From contig NZ_JBBPCC010000028.1 of NCBI RefSeq assembly GCF_038070315.1, positions 18,892-82,891 on the forward strand: DNA of 64,000 nt, given 5' to 3'. A program made the translations under genes and the position numbers. Below, one piece after another: positions 33,753-42,190 of the stretch; within the stretch, counting starts at the first letter, position 1; each line of letters starts with the position of its first letter. Origin of the DNA: Paenibacillus_G filicis. GTDB lineage: Bacteria; Bacillota; Bacilli; Paenibacillales; NBRC-103111. A model generated the notes under the pieces. It was not told the DNA's origin. It did not search any database and saw only the letters and a program-made list of their open reading frames with translations.

Positions 33753-35543
33753 TTAACTGACTCCCTTCATATGGCCTTGCGAATGCTTGTATAGCTGCTC
33801 ATAGTAGCCATGCAGCTCCAATAGCTCCCCGTGATCCCCCTGCTCGACGATCTCCCCGCCGCGCATGACGAGAATCCGGTCGGCCTGCATAATCGTGGAT
33901 AACCGGTGGGCGATGACGAGTGTCGTGCGGCCCTTGGAGACAACGGCCAGCGCCGACTGGATCAGCTGCTCCGTATAAGAATCCAGATTAGCGGTCGCTT
34001 CGTCGAGAATCAGCACCTTCGGCTTGAAGACAATGATCCTCGCGAAGGAGATCAGCTGCCGCTCACCAGCCGACAGCCCGCTTCCGCGCTCAGACAGCCG
34101 GGTATCGTAGCCGTGCTTCATCTTGGCGATGACTGCATCAGCGCCAACGAATTGACAGGCCCGAATCACATCCTCCCGCGAGACCGATTCGTCGAACAAC
34201 CGGACATTATCGATGATCGTGCCCGAGTACAAATACGGCTCCTGCTGCACGAGGCCGACGAGCCGGTGAAGCGTCGCTTGCGGGATATCGCGGATATCCG
34301 TGCCATCGATCTTGATGCTGCCCTGCTGTACATCATAGAACCGACACAGCAGGCCGATCAGCGAGCTCTTGCCCGCTCCGGTCGTGCCGACGATGCCGAT
34401 CAAGGAGCCCGGAGCGATGTGCAGGTCGATGTCCCGAATGACCGGCTGCCCTTCCACATAAGAGAAGGTCACGCGGTTGAAATCGATTTTGCCCCGAACC
34501 GTCTCCGGCGCTATCGCCTTCGGAACGGCAGCATCGGTCACCTCAGGCTTGATCGAGAAGATGCCCCAGATGCGGCTGACCGAGACCGTCGTCGACTGCA
34601 GCGTGTTCCACTGCTGGGTAATCGTATTGATCGGCTGAAAAAACAGACGAATGTACGTGATGAATGCATACAGCACGCCGAATTCAATATGCTTGTCGAA
34701 CACCGCGATGCCCCCAAGCCAGGTGACGAATGCCACCGACAGGTTACCGAGGATATCAAAGGACCGGTTAAATAGCACATTGGTGCGTATTTCTCTGAGA
34801 TTGGAACGGTAATAGGTCTGATTTTTGTCAGTAAACTGGTTCTGCTGCTCCTTCTCTTGATGGAAAGCCTGGATCAGGTTCATCCCCGCCAGATTCTCTG
34901 CAACGAACGCGACCAGCCGGGACAGATTGGTCCGGGCGAGCTGGTACGTCTTACGCATGTAGGAGCGGAAGGAGACCGCGATCAGCGCGATGATTGGCAG
35001 CAGAATCAGACAGTACAGCGTAAGCTGCACATCGAGCTGAAACATCAGCACGATGATGAACACGAGCGTCAGGCCATCCCGGACCAAACTCAGCAGCACT
35101 TGATTGAAAAACTGGTTGACTGTCTCCGTGTCACTGGATACATGTGTGATCAGACTGCCGCTCGGCACCCGGTCGAAATAAGACATGGAGAGCTTCGAGA
35201 TATGCTCGAACAGCTCTTTGCGGATGCGAGCGACGATGCTCTGTCCGGCAAATTGCAGCAGATTGTTCTGCAGGTACGTGAATAGCAGCCCCGTCAAGGA
35301 CAGCCCCAAATAGATGGCGCTGATGATCACCAACGTGCCATAGTTCGTATCCCCTATCATCAGATGATCGTCGATGGCGATTTTGACCAGATAAGGCTGG
35401 AACAAATCAGCCGCAATCGCCAGCAGCGCACAGGCCACCATCAATATAAAAGTCAGCCGATGCGGCTTGGCATAAGAAAAAAGCACCCGGAAGGCCGAGC
35501 TGTACTTGGCCGGTCCTTCCGACGCAGACTTATCCTTCGGCAT
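33753..35543 (-). CDS. ABC exporter half-transporter with canonical ATPase site (BmrD/YfiC-like)
   Basis: The ATG at 35543 (MPKDKSASEGPAK) has GGAGGAGGG upstream; a long N-terminal extension in the same frame overlaps the previous gene and is rejected. The 596-residue protein has six membrane helices followed by an ATPase domain with Walker A GTTGAGKSSL, signature LSAGERQL, Walker B VLILDEATANLD with the catalytic Glu, and H-loop VIAHRLSTI. It overlaps the partner gene by 14 bases. The pair is a heterodimeric exporter of the type that includes BmrCD and YfiBC, which pump drugs or lipids out of the cell. Confidence 0.9.
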   Translation of the reverse strand: MPKDKSASEGPAKYSSAFRVLFSYAKPHRLTFILMVACALLAIAADLFQPYLVKIAIDDHLMIGDTNYGTLVIISAIYLGLSLTGLLFTYLQNNLLQFAGQSIVARIRKELFEHISKLSMSYFDRVPSGSLITHVSSDTETVNQFFNQVLLSLVRDGLTLVFIIVLMFQLDVQLTLYCLILLPIIALIAVSFRSYMRKTYQLARTNLSRLVAFVAENLAGMNLIQAFHQEKEQQNQFTDKNQTYYRSNLREIRTNVLFNRSFDILGNLSVAFVTWLGGIAVFDKHIEFGVLYAFITYIRLFFQPINTITQQWNTLQSTTVSVSRIWGIFSIKPEVTDAAVPKAIAPETVRGKIDFNRVTFSYVEGQPVIRDIDLHIAPGSLIGIVGTTGAGKSSLIGLLCRFYDVQQGSIKIDGTDIRDIPQATLHRLVGLVQQEPYLYSGTIIDNVRLFDESVSREDVIRACQFVGADAVIAKMKHGYDTRLSERGSGLSAGERQLISFARIIVFKPKVLILDEATANLDSYTEQLIQSALAVVSKGRTTLVIAHRLSTIMQADRILVMRGGEIVEQGDHGELLELHGYYEQLYKHSQGHMKGVS

Positions 35544-37281
35544 ACTGATTTCCCTCCTCCTGGATCGCGTGGAGCATCGCGTAGATGCCCGGCTGGGCCG
35601 CAAGCTGCGCATGAGTTCCCCGCTGTATGATCCTGCCTTCATCCATCACAACGATGATATCGGCATGCTTCAGCGCACTGATCCTGTGCGCGATCAGAAT
35701 CGTCGTCCGCCCCGCCCGTTCCTTGCGGATGGTCTCGATAATGGCCTTCTCCGTCACGGCGTCGACGGCGCTCACGCTGTCGTCCAGCAGCAGAATCGGC
35801 GAGTTTTTGATCATACCGCGGGCCAGACTCGTACGCTGGCGCTGACCGCCGGATAACGTCACGCCCCGTTCCCCGAGCTTGGTTTCGAACTTATCTGGAA
35901 AATCAAGAATATTGCTGTAGATCTGCGCCTGCTTGGCTGCACGCTCAACCTGGTCAAGCCCGGAGTCCCGCCGGTAGAAGGCAATATTGTCACGGATCGT
36001 CGTGCTGAACAGGAAGCCCTCCTGCGGCACGTACGCAATCTGCCCGCGCAGGCTCTCCAGCGTCAGCTCACGGATGTCCACGCCGCCGATCCTGATCGTC
36101 TTCTCCGGCGGATCGTAGACGCGAAGCAGCAGCTTGGCAAGCGTTGTTTTACCGCTGCCGGTTTTGCCGATAATGCCGATGGTTTGCCCCGGCTCGACGG
36201 TCAGATGGATATCCCGGAGCGAAGGCTTCTCCGCCTCCGGATACGTGAAGGTCAGCCCGCTGATCCGGATGGCGGAGCGGTCCAGATCGACCGAACGCGC
36301 CTCCTCCAGCTCGCGGATATCCGGACGGCGGGACAACAGATCATTGAGCCGCTCCAGCGAAGCCCGCGAGCGCTGCATCGTGTTGATCACATTGCCGATC
36401 TGCTGCAGTGGGTTCACCATCATACGGATGTACAGCGTCAGCGCGACGAAGTTGCCGAGCGTAATATGCCCGGCAATCGTCAGATAGCCGCCAAAAGCGA
36501 GCGTGACGACAAGGGAAAGCGCACCCAAGAACGGAATCAGGGCCTGAAATAGCGAGGACACACGCACCAGGCTGAGCTGATTGTCGCGGATGCGGTCTAC
36601 CGTCTCCCCGAAGCGCCGGACCATAATGGGCTCGACAGCGAATTTTTTGGTCACGCGAATACCGCCGAACTGCTCTTCGGCCGACTCCGTCATCTTGCTC
36701 AGCGACTCCTGAACGGTCAGCGAGCGCTTCCGGATGACCGGACCGAAGCGGACGACGAGAAACGGGATGACCAGCAGCGGCGCGACGCATACGGCGATCA
36801 GATAAACGGGAATGGAGCTTGCTGCCATCATGATGACCGCCGCAACCAATAGGATGATAGCATTGGTCATCTGGTTGATGCCCATCGAGATCGATTCGCG
36901 AATAGCCGTGACGTCGTTCATCACATAACTGAGCATTTTGCCGACTCCGTGCTTGGAGTAGAAACTTTCGCTCAAGCGGGTAAAATGCTCGAACAGCTTC
37001 CGGCGCGTCACAAATTCGAAATACCGGCCGGCGCGCATCACCACATATTGCCCAATCCCGGCCAGCAATCCGAACAGCACGCCGACCGCGAGCAGCTTAA
37101 GGCTGTATGAGGCGATCAGGGGAGGGGTCAGCTCCCCCCGCTGCAGATGATCCGTGAAATCCCCGAGCAGCCTCGGATAGTACGACTGAATAATATTGGC
37201 GGCGGCAATCAGCACGACCGCAAGCCCGTAGTGAGGCCACTTGGATTTGAGATAATCCAGTAACAAACGCCCAGAGTTCAT
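35530..37281 (-). CDS. ABC exporter half-transporter with degenerate catalytic Glu (BmrC/YfiB-like)
   Basis: A 583-residue protein with six membrane helices and an ATPase domain: Walker A GKTGSGKTTL, signature LSGGQRQR, and Walker B ILLLDDSVSAVD. In the last motif Asp replaces the catalytic Glu, so this half contributes one non-canonical ATP site, as in heterodimers of the BmrCD type. It precedes the canonical half-transporter with a 14-base overlap. A 25-codon ORF with a strong ribosome site sits just upstream. Size alone (583 and 596) fits YfiBC somewhat better than BmrCD. Confidence 0.9.
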   Translation of the reverse strand: MNSGRLLLDYLKSKWPHYGLAVVLIAAANIIQSYYPRLLGDFTDHLQRGELTPPLIASYSLKLLAVGVLFGLLAGIGQYVVMRAGRYFEFVTRRKLFEHFTRLSESFYSKHGVGKMLSYVMNDVTAIRESISMGINQMTNAIILLVAAVIMMAASSIPVYLIAVCVAPLLVIPFLVVRFGPVIRKRSLTVQESLSKMTESAEEQFGGIRVTKKFAVEPIMVRRFGETVDRIRDNQLSLVRVSSLFQALIPFLGALSLVVTLAFGGYLTIAGHITLGNFVALTLYIRMMVNPLQQIGNVINTMQRSRASLERLNDLLSRRPDIRELEEARSVDLDRSAIRISGLTFTYPEAEKPSLRDIHLTVEPGQTIGIIGKTGSGKTTLAKLLLRVYDPPEKTIRIGGVDIRELTLESLRGQIAYVPQEGFLFSTTIRDNIAFYRRDSGLDQVERAAKQAQIYSNILDFPDKFETKLGERGVTLSGGQRQRTSLARGMIKNSPILLLDDSVSAVDAVTEKAIIETIRKERAGRTTILIAHRISALKHADIIVVMDEGRIIQRGTHAQLAAQPGIYAMLHAIQEEGNQYAEG

Positions 37282-37290
37282 GTAAGCCGA

Positions 37291-37368
37291 TCACTTCCTA
37301 GTATCGTAGTTGGCATTGCAACTATTGGGGTAAACCGGGCCGCCAACAGCCGCAATACACACGTTCAT
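37291..37368 (-). CDS. Candidate 25-residue leader peptide of the ABC exporter operon
   Basis: An ATG at 37368 has TAGGAG 6 bases before it and opens a 25-codon frame (MNVCIAAVGGPVYPNSCNAN, then YDTRK) ending with TGA 9 bases before the exporter ATG. The peptide is not a fragment of any domain I know. In B. subtilis the bmrCD exporter genes are preceded by bmrB, a leader peptide whose translation controls transcription attenuation, so the position is suggestive. GTTGGC and GCCAAC inside the frame could pair in the mRNA. Coding status is inference from ribosome site and position only. Confidence 0.45.
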   Translation of the reverse strand: MNVCIAAVGGPVYPNSCNANYDTRK

Positions 37369-37449
37369 CAGTTGCTCCTACCTTTATTTTAACACAATCA
37401 TGTCGATTGCTAAACGGTTTTATACGGGGTGAACGCTTAATTTAAGCGG

Positions 37450-37983
37450 TCACAGCTTGATCGCGTTCCGCATGCGGATCATGGAAAACTCCGTAAGCGC
37501 CCTGGATTCGAGCACCGCCTGATGGATCGGATATAGATTCGGGGTAAAGCGCAGCTCAGCCCCGGACGCGAGGATGCATCCGATCAGGCCTGGCATCGGT
37601 TCCACCGTGACAGGGTGAACCGTCTCCGCTGAGGTATAGTAGCCGGCGCCAAGATCCTTGACGGCAAAACCTTCCTTGCCGAACGTATAGCGGTATAGGC
37701 GGACATCCCGAATTCGCTCATACCAGCCTCGCTCCACCCAGATGATTTTGGACGCAGCCGTATGCCTGAATAATTCCACCCCGGGGTCTCCCGCATCGTC
37801 TTCCCCTAATTCTGTCGGCCTGACCACGATAATTCTTGGACACTCCCGTGGAAAATAATAGCTGACCGCGTGCTCCTCATCGATCGCCCAGACGACGGGC
37901 TTATCTGCCGGGTCCGATGCGGGAAGGGGAATAAATACGTCAATATGCGGATTTTCACTGAAATGATAGAGCAGGGAGCTCAC
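37450..37983 (-). CDS. DUF6886 family protein
   Basis: A 177-residue soluble protein starting at GTG 37983. It opens with LYHFSENPHIDVFIPLP and contains PVVWAIDEEHAVSYYFPREC, a pattern I recognise from a family of uncharacterised Firmicutes proteins (DUF6886). The YHFS-type beginning is reminiscent of ADP-ribosyl or DUF952-like folds, but no activity can be claimed. The ribosome site (AAAGGAAGG) is very close to the GTG. It stands alone between the methyltransferase and the exporter operon. Confidence 0.7.
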   Translation of the reverse strand: MSSLLYHFSENPHIDVFIPLPASDPADKPVVWAIDEEHAVSYYFPRECPRIIVVRPTELGEDDAGDPGVELFRHTAASKIIWVERGWYERIRDVRLYRYTFGKEGFAVKDLGAGYYTSAETVHPVTVEPMPGLIGCILASGAELRFTPNLYPIHQAVLESRALTEFSMIRMRNAIKL

Positions 37984-38110
37984 CCTTCCTTTCTCCGAGT
38001 CACGACCGGATACCCAGTTTACACCAAATCAGGAATTTCGGCTACCCCTAATTTCCATCCTTCACGACAGACAAACAGGACCTGTCAGAGCAGTCTGTCA
38101 GCTCATCCGA

Positions 38111-38971
38111 TCATAGCCCGATTCTTCGCTCCGGCCTCCACGACAGTAAGGCAGCCTTGAATCGGTGGGTAAACGTGAACTTCCCCTCCTGCTCGGTCAT
38201 ATACCGCCGCACGATAGCTTCCGCCGCCTTCCGATCATACGTCTCATCGAGAATCGGACTGAGGCTAGACTTCATCAGCGCTTCCTCCGAATCATACTCA
38301 TATGTGCGCTCGAGCTCCACCATCCGGCAATCCGCATCGATGCCCAGCTCATACAGCATGGCCAGCAGATGAATATAATCCCGGCGTTGGAACTTGATCC
38401 GGCAGCCAAGCCGCTCACGGATTTCCGTGTGGTACGGCCTCTCGGTTCCGACCGTCAGCCCGAGTACCACAAGCCGCCTGGCACTGTCGTTGATACGGAT
38501 CAGCGCCTCGTCAATGTCAGCCATCCGGTAGAAGCAGTTGACCCCGAACACAACATCGAACGGGCCTTGGAGTTCATACTCCTCCCACTTCGCATGGATA
38601 TAGTCCATGTTGGCGATGCTCTGCCGGCCCGCCTCCCCGGCCAGATAATCCAGCACGCTGCATGATCTGTCAACGCACGTGAGGCTCTTCACAGCAGATG
38701 CCGCAGCAAACGTATAATTGCCCCAGCCCGGACCGATCTCCAGTACCTCGTCCTCCGGCTTCAGCAGAGCGAGCAGCGCCTCGCGAACCGGACGGGCATA
38801 TTCATCCGGAGCGATCGTCCGTCCTTCTCCTCGCCGTTCGACATATCCCCGCCAGAATGCTTCCTCCTGCCGGTCATCCGTCATCCGCTCCGGCAGCTTG
38901 CCGTTCCAATCTCTCATGCCTTCAAACCATAGCTCCTTGGCGTTCAACTTCATTCTGGCAGCCTGTCTCAT
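38111..38971 (-). CDS. Class I SAM-dependent methyltransferase
   Basis: The ATG at 38971 (MRQAARMKLNAKELW) follows AAAGGGGGA by 6 bases; 286 residues. The SAM-binding motif I is VLEIGPGWGNYTFAAA near residue 84, followed by acidic D in LTCVDRS (motif II) and FDVVFGVNCFYRM (motif IV region). The rest of the protein is not specific enough to name a substrate. It is cytoplasmic and single; the adjacent genes run as separate units. Other members of this type methylate small molecules. Confidence 0.82.
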   Translation of the reverse strand: MRQAARMKLNAKELWFEGMRDWNGKLPERMTDDRQEEAFWRGYVERRGEGRTIAPDEYARPVREALLALLKPEDEVLEIGPGWGNYTFAAASAVKSLTCVDRSCSVLDYLAGEAGRQSIANMDYIHAKWEEYELQGPFDVVFGVNCFYRMADIDEALIRINDSARRLVVLGLTVGTERPYHTEIRERLGCRIKFQRRDYIHLLAMLYELGIDADCRMVELERTYEYDSEEALMKSSLSPILDETYDRKAAEAIVRRYMTEQEGKFTFTHRFKAALLSWRPERRIGL

Positions 38972-39272
38972 ACTGATCCCCCTTTGATTCACAAGAAACC
39001 CGATCCAGCCGAAGCCTTCGTTTGGAAGTGCCTCTGGCTCATCCTTGTAACCGGTTCTCGTCCTATGCCCCTCGCTCGTTCTAGCTTACAGGATGGGATA
39101 ACCTCATTCAAATCCATGCGCGGAACATCGCCTGATTACTGGAAAAAAACCAGAAAAAAATAGATTGCAACCGTTTCCTCGTTTTGTTATGATGGTGAAC
39201 GTCTCTCTCGCGTTTCGCCTTGACTGAAGTTGACGGATTAGCCCCGTCGAACAAACTTATCGGAGGTGTCAC
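38972..39272. other. Divergent intergenic region with ABC-2 operon promoter
   Basis: About 300 bases separate the methyltransferase from the ABC-2 operon. Apart from the promoter listed at 39165-39193 and a GGAGG for the first ABC-2 gene, I see no gene, repeat or structured RNA here. A leftward open frame across the region has no ribosome site and is not considered coding. Confidence 0.6.
39165..39193 (+). promoter_or_regulatory. Candidate promoter of the ABC-2 exporter operon
   Basis: TTGCAA (39165-39170) and TATGAT (39188-39193) are 17 bases apart, 80 bases before the first ABC-2 gene start. Confidence 0.6.
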
Positions 39273-40049
39273 ATGCTTTACTATGTTTTGGCCGCCAAGG
39301 GCTACGCCCGTAATTTGCAGTACCGGGGAGCGCATATGGTCCATAATGTAGCGAGCGCTATGTTCGGCTACATGTATGCCTGCATCTGGATCGGAATCGG
39401 AGAGAACCGCTCTCTCGGCGATTACGGCGTGCACGGCATGATCAGTTATATCGCGTTCACCCAAGCCTCGCTCTGGGTCACCGGATTTATTACGAATGGT
39501 CTCGGAATCCCGCAATCCGTCCGCACCGGACACATCTCCTTGGACCTTATGCGTCCCGTTCATCTGTTTACCCATCTGATGAGCCGAGAATGGGGACAGG
39601 TCGCCTACCAGTTCGTCTACAAGTCCATCCCGATCTACGCCTTGTATGTCTTGATCTTCTCGATTCAGCTCCCTGGGAGTGTCTCCCAAATCGCCTTAAC
39701 CGTCCTTGGTCTTACCTGCTCCGCTTACTTATCCATCTGCATCAATTACCTGATCGGCGCAACCGCGCTATGGACCACGGAATCGAATTGGCTGTTCTGG
39801 AGCAATCACGCCTTGACCATGCTGCTTGCGGGCTTCTTTATTCCGGTGGAATGGCTGCCCGGCTGGCTGCAGACCCTCAGTTGGCTTTCCCCTTATCCTT
39901 ACCTGCTCTACGTTCCGACACGCATCTACTTGGGATTTGACAGCGGCTCGTTGCTTGTCGGCTCCTTCATGTGGTGCGGCTTCCTGACGGCAGCGTGCCT
40001 GAGCATTTCCCTGCTGCTGAGACGCAAGGTGGAGGTGCAGGGGGGATGA
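39273..40049 (+). CDS. ABC-2 family transporter permease (DUF990 type)
   Basis: A 258-residue integral membrane protein with six helices. The sequence is of the ABC2_membrane_6 (DUF990) class: an early KGYARNLQYRGAHMVHN and the RTGHISLDLMRPVHLFTH block, where the short RTG...LL.RP segment is shared with its partner (GGELDQLLTRPV). These pairs of permeases with one ATPase form an exporter of unknown substrate, widely found in Bacillales and actinobacteria. GGAGG lies 7 bases before the ATG. Its stop overlaps the next start (ATGA). Confidence 0.88.
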   Translation: MLYYVLAAKGYARNLQYRGAHMVHNVASAMFGYMYACIWIGIGENRSLGDYGVHGMISYIAFTQASLWVTGFITNGLGIPQSVRTGHISLDLMRPVHLFTHLMSREWGQVAYQFVYKSIPIYALYVLIFSIQLPGSVSQIALTVLGLTCSAYLSICINYLIGATALWTTESNWLFWSNHALTMLLAGFFIPVEWLPGWLQTLSWLSPYPYLLYVPTRIYLGFDSGSLLVGSFMWCGFLTAACLSISLLLRRKVEVQGG

Positions 40050-40870
40050 TGCAAACAAATCATATGTTCTCAGCGGGAAAGGCATCCATGAGGCTGTATG
40101 TTCTCCTTATCCGTGCGAGCATCCGCAGCCGCATGCAGTACAAGTTTAACTTTGTGCTGTCCAGCATGCTCGTAGCCCTTATCCAAGTCTCGGAGTTTCT
40201 GATGCTTGCGATCATTATGAATAAATTCGGCGCCATGCGCGGCTGGAGCCTTTACGAGGTTGGCTATCTATACGCGGTGATGACCCTTGCCAAGGCCCTA
40301 TACCGAACCTTCGCCAATGAAGTCCATAACCTGGAGAAATATTTGGTGGGCGGTGAGCTGGACCAGCTGCTGACCCGGCCTGTGCCGATTCTCTTCGCGC
40401 TGTTTACGCAGAACTTCAGGCTGCTCCCCGGCGAGTTCATCCAGGGCAGCTTCGTGGTGGGCTGGGCTCTGCATGGCATGGTACGCAGCGGGCAGATCGG
40501 CTGGATCGCTATTCCCTATACGCTGCTCGCCATTCTCACCGGCGCGGTCATCCTGTTCTCCATCGGACTAGCTACCGCAACCCTAGGCTTCTGGATGACG
40601 CGCATCACGGAGCTCCAGAACTTTACCGAGGATGCGGCGCGTACGGCTGCACAATATCCGCTAGTGCTCTACCCCGGCTGGATGAAATCTATGCTGCTAT
40701 TCGTCATCCCCGTAGGCTTCGTCAGCTACGTCCCCTCGCTGTTCATCCTTCGAGGCGAATACGGAGGCTGGCTGCTGGCCGTGACCGGAGCGGCTGCTCT
40801 CCTATGTCTCGGTGCAAGTCTGCAGTTCTGGCGGTACGGATTGACCAAATATCAAAGCACAGGCAGTTAG
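40046..40870 (+). CDS. ABC-2 family transporter permease (DUF990 type), partner
   Basis: The start at 40046 (MMQTNHMF) overlaps the upstream stop by 4 bases and has GGAGG 11 bases before it; the next ATG at 40049 is an alternative. The 274-residue product has six membrane helices and the RPV motif of the DUF990 family. It is the second half of the membrane channel, followed by its ATPase 20 bases later. Confidence 0.88.
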   Translation: MMQTNHMFSAGKASMRLYVLLIRASIRSRMQYKFNFVLSSMLVALIQVSEFLMLAIIMNKFGAMRGWSLYEVGYLYAVMTLAKALYRTFANEVHNLEKYLVGGELDQLLTRPVPILFALFTQNFRLLPGEFIQGSFVVGWALHGMVRSGQIGWIAIPYTLLAILTGAVILFSIGLATATLGFWMTRITELQNFTEDAARTAAQYPLVLYPGWMKSMLLFVIPVGFVSYVPSLFILRGEYGGWLLAVTGAAALLCLGASLQFWRYGLTKYQSTGS

Positions 40871-40890
40871 AGAGGAGCACTGGAATAAAT

Positions 40891-41889
40891 ATGAATACGA
40901 TACAACCCATGATTCAAGTGAGCCAGCTCCGCAAGTCGTTTATGACCCCAGTCGTGCGGGAAGGCAGATTCTCAGGCATACGCACGCTCTTCTCGCGGGA
41001 TTACCGGATTAAGGAAGCCGTTCGCGATATTAGCTTTACGATCGGGAAAGGCGAATTTGTCGGCTACATCGGACCGAACGGGGCAGGCAAATCCACGACG
41101 ATCAAGATGCTGTCCGGCATTCTGCATCCGAGCTCAGGAACAGTTTACATAAACGGAGACAATCCGCATCGCAACCGCCGCAAGGTCGCACGCCGGATCG
41201 GAGTCGTGTTCGGCCAGCGCAGCCAGCTCTGGTGGGACTTGCCGGTGAAGGATTCCTTCGACATCCTGGCCGAAATGTACAAGGTAGCTCCTGCAGACAA
41301 ACGGCGAAGACTCTGGGAGCTTGCAGAGCTGCTTAGCCTGGAGGAATTCTGGCAGACGCCGGTCCGCAAGCTGTCGCTCGGCCAGCGGATGCGCGCCGAT
41401 CTAGCGGCTGCCATGCTGCACGATCCGGACCTGCTGTTCCTCGATGAGCCGACCATTGGTCTGGATGTCACGGCCAAGCGCAATATCCGGCAGTTTCTGA
41501 AGACGCTGAACCTGGAGTTCGGCAAGACCGTCCTGCTGACCACGCATGATATGGACGATATCGAGGAGCTGTGCAGCCGGGTGATGGTCATCAATCATGG
41601 TGCTCTGGCCTACGATGGCACAATTGACGAGCTGCGCGGGCTGATTGGCCTGCCTACGGTCATCCGCGTAACGTTCCGCGGGACATTCTCCGTACCGGAG
41701 GAGGCATCCGCCGGATTATCCTCCCGCTTCCGGGTAACCGAGAAGACCCGGCATGGCGTTGTCATCGAGGGCAATCGCCAGGAAGCTACCGCGATGGACA
41801 TGCTCCGCGAGCTGAGCCAATGGGGCGACATCGACGATATTCATATGGAGGAGCCGGAATTCGAGGATGTGATTCATCGCATTTATTAA
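40891..41889 (+). CDS. ABC transporter ATP-binding protein for the DUF990 exporter
   Basis: The ATG at 40891 (MNTIQPMIQVSQL) follows GAGAGGAG; 332 residues. Motifs: Walker A GPNGAGKSTTIKML, signature LSLGQRMRADLAAA, Walker B LLFLDEPTIGLD, H-loop LLTTHDMDDIEE. The unusual insertion RFSGIRTLFSRDYRIKEA between the first strands and a FGQRSQLWWDLP Q-loop are typical of the ATPases that pair with DUF990 permeases. The C-terminal 80 residues form an added domain. It closes the operon, which ends at a strong terminator. Confidence 0.93.
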   Translation: MNTIQPMIQVSQLRKSFMTPVVREGRFSGIRTLFSRDYRIKEAVRDISFTIGKGEFVGYIGPNGAGKSTTIKMLSGILHPSSGTVYINGDNPHRNRRKVARRIGVVFGQRSQLWWDLPVKDSFDILAEMYKVAPADKRRRLWELAELLSLEEFWQTPVRKLSLGQRMRADLAAAMLHDPDLLFLDEPTIGLDVTAKRNIRQFLKTLNLEFGKTVLLTTHDMDDIEELCSRVMVINHGALAYDGTIDELRGLIGLPTVIRVTFRGTFSVPEEASAGLSSRFRVTEKTRHGVVIEGNRQEATAMDMLRELSQWGDIDDIHMEEPEFEDVIHRIY

Positions 41890-41942
41890 GATTCCACTGC
41901 GTTTCTTCTATAAAATAGAACACAGCCTGCCACTTGCCATTC

Positions 41943-41991
41943 AAAAGGGCAGCCGCTCCGTCATCGTGCATGACGAATCGGCTGCCCTTTT
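41943..41991. terminator. Bidirectional terminator between ABC-2 operon and 52-residue protein gene
   Basis: AAAAGGGCAGCCG and CGGCTGCCCTTTT are perfect 13-base arms around a 23-base loop, with T/A runs at both ends. It serves the rightward ABC-2 operon and the leftward small gene. Confidence 0.85.
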
Positions 41992-42016
41992 ACTCATGGA
42001 AGAAGAAACCGCCTAT

Positions 42017-42175
42017 TTATTTCTTTACAAAAAAACCAATGACAATCACTATGGCACCAATCATAGCCAGGAATACCTCAGTCCCATAAATCATATTCGT
42101 TTCAGTACCCTGAATAAAAAGTGCAGCTAGAATGAAACCAACACCTAGTATCATCAGTTTTATGCTTTTCATCAT
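42017..42175 (-). CDS. Small membrane protein, 52 residues, unrecognised
   Basis: An ATG at 42175 preceded by GGGGATGG opens a 52-codon frame (MMKSIKLMILGVGFILAALF then IQGTETNMIYGTEVFLAMIG and a second helix) ending KK. Two hydrophobic segments (about 5-20 and 35-49) suggest a hairpin membrane protein with a lysine tail. It starts 15 bases after the phosphotransferase stop and ends 25 bases before a terminator, which supports expression as the last gene of that operon. Its base composition is AT-richer than its neighbours. I do not recognise the family. Confidence 0.7.
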   Translation of the reverse strand: MMKSIKLMILGVGFILAALFIQGTETNMIYGTEVFLAMIGAIVIVIGFFVKK

Positions 42176-42190
42176 TAACCATCCCCTATG

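Noticed and set aside
37386..37414. TTTAGC / TAAAAT pair as promoter of the ABC exporter operon
   Set aside because: Spacing is 17 bases but both boxes are weak, and the transcript start would cut into the leader peptide ribosome site.
39108..39689. Leftward open frame across the ABC-2 promoter region
   Set aside because: No ribosome site, overlaps the promoter and the start of a clear membrane protein.
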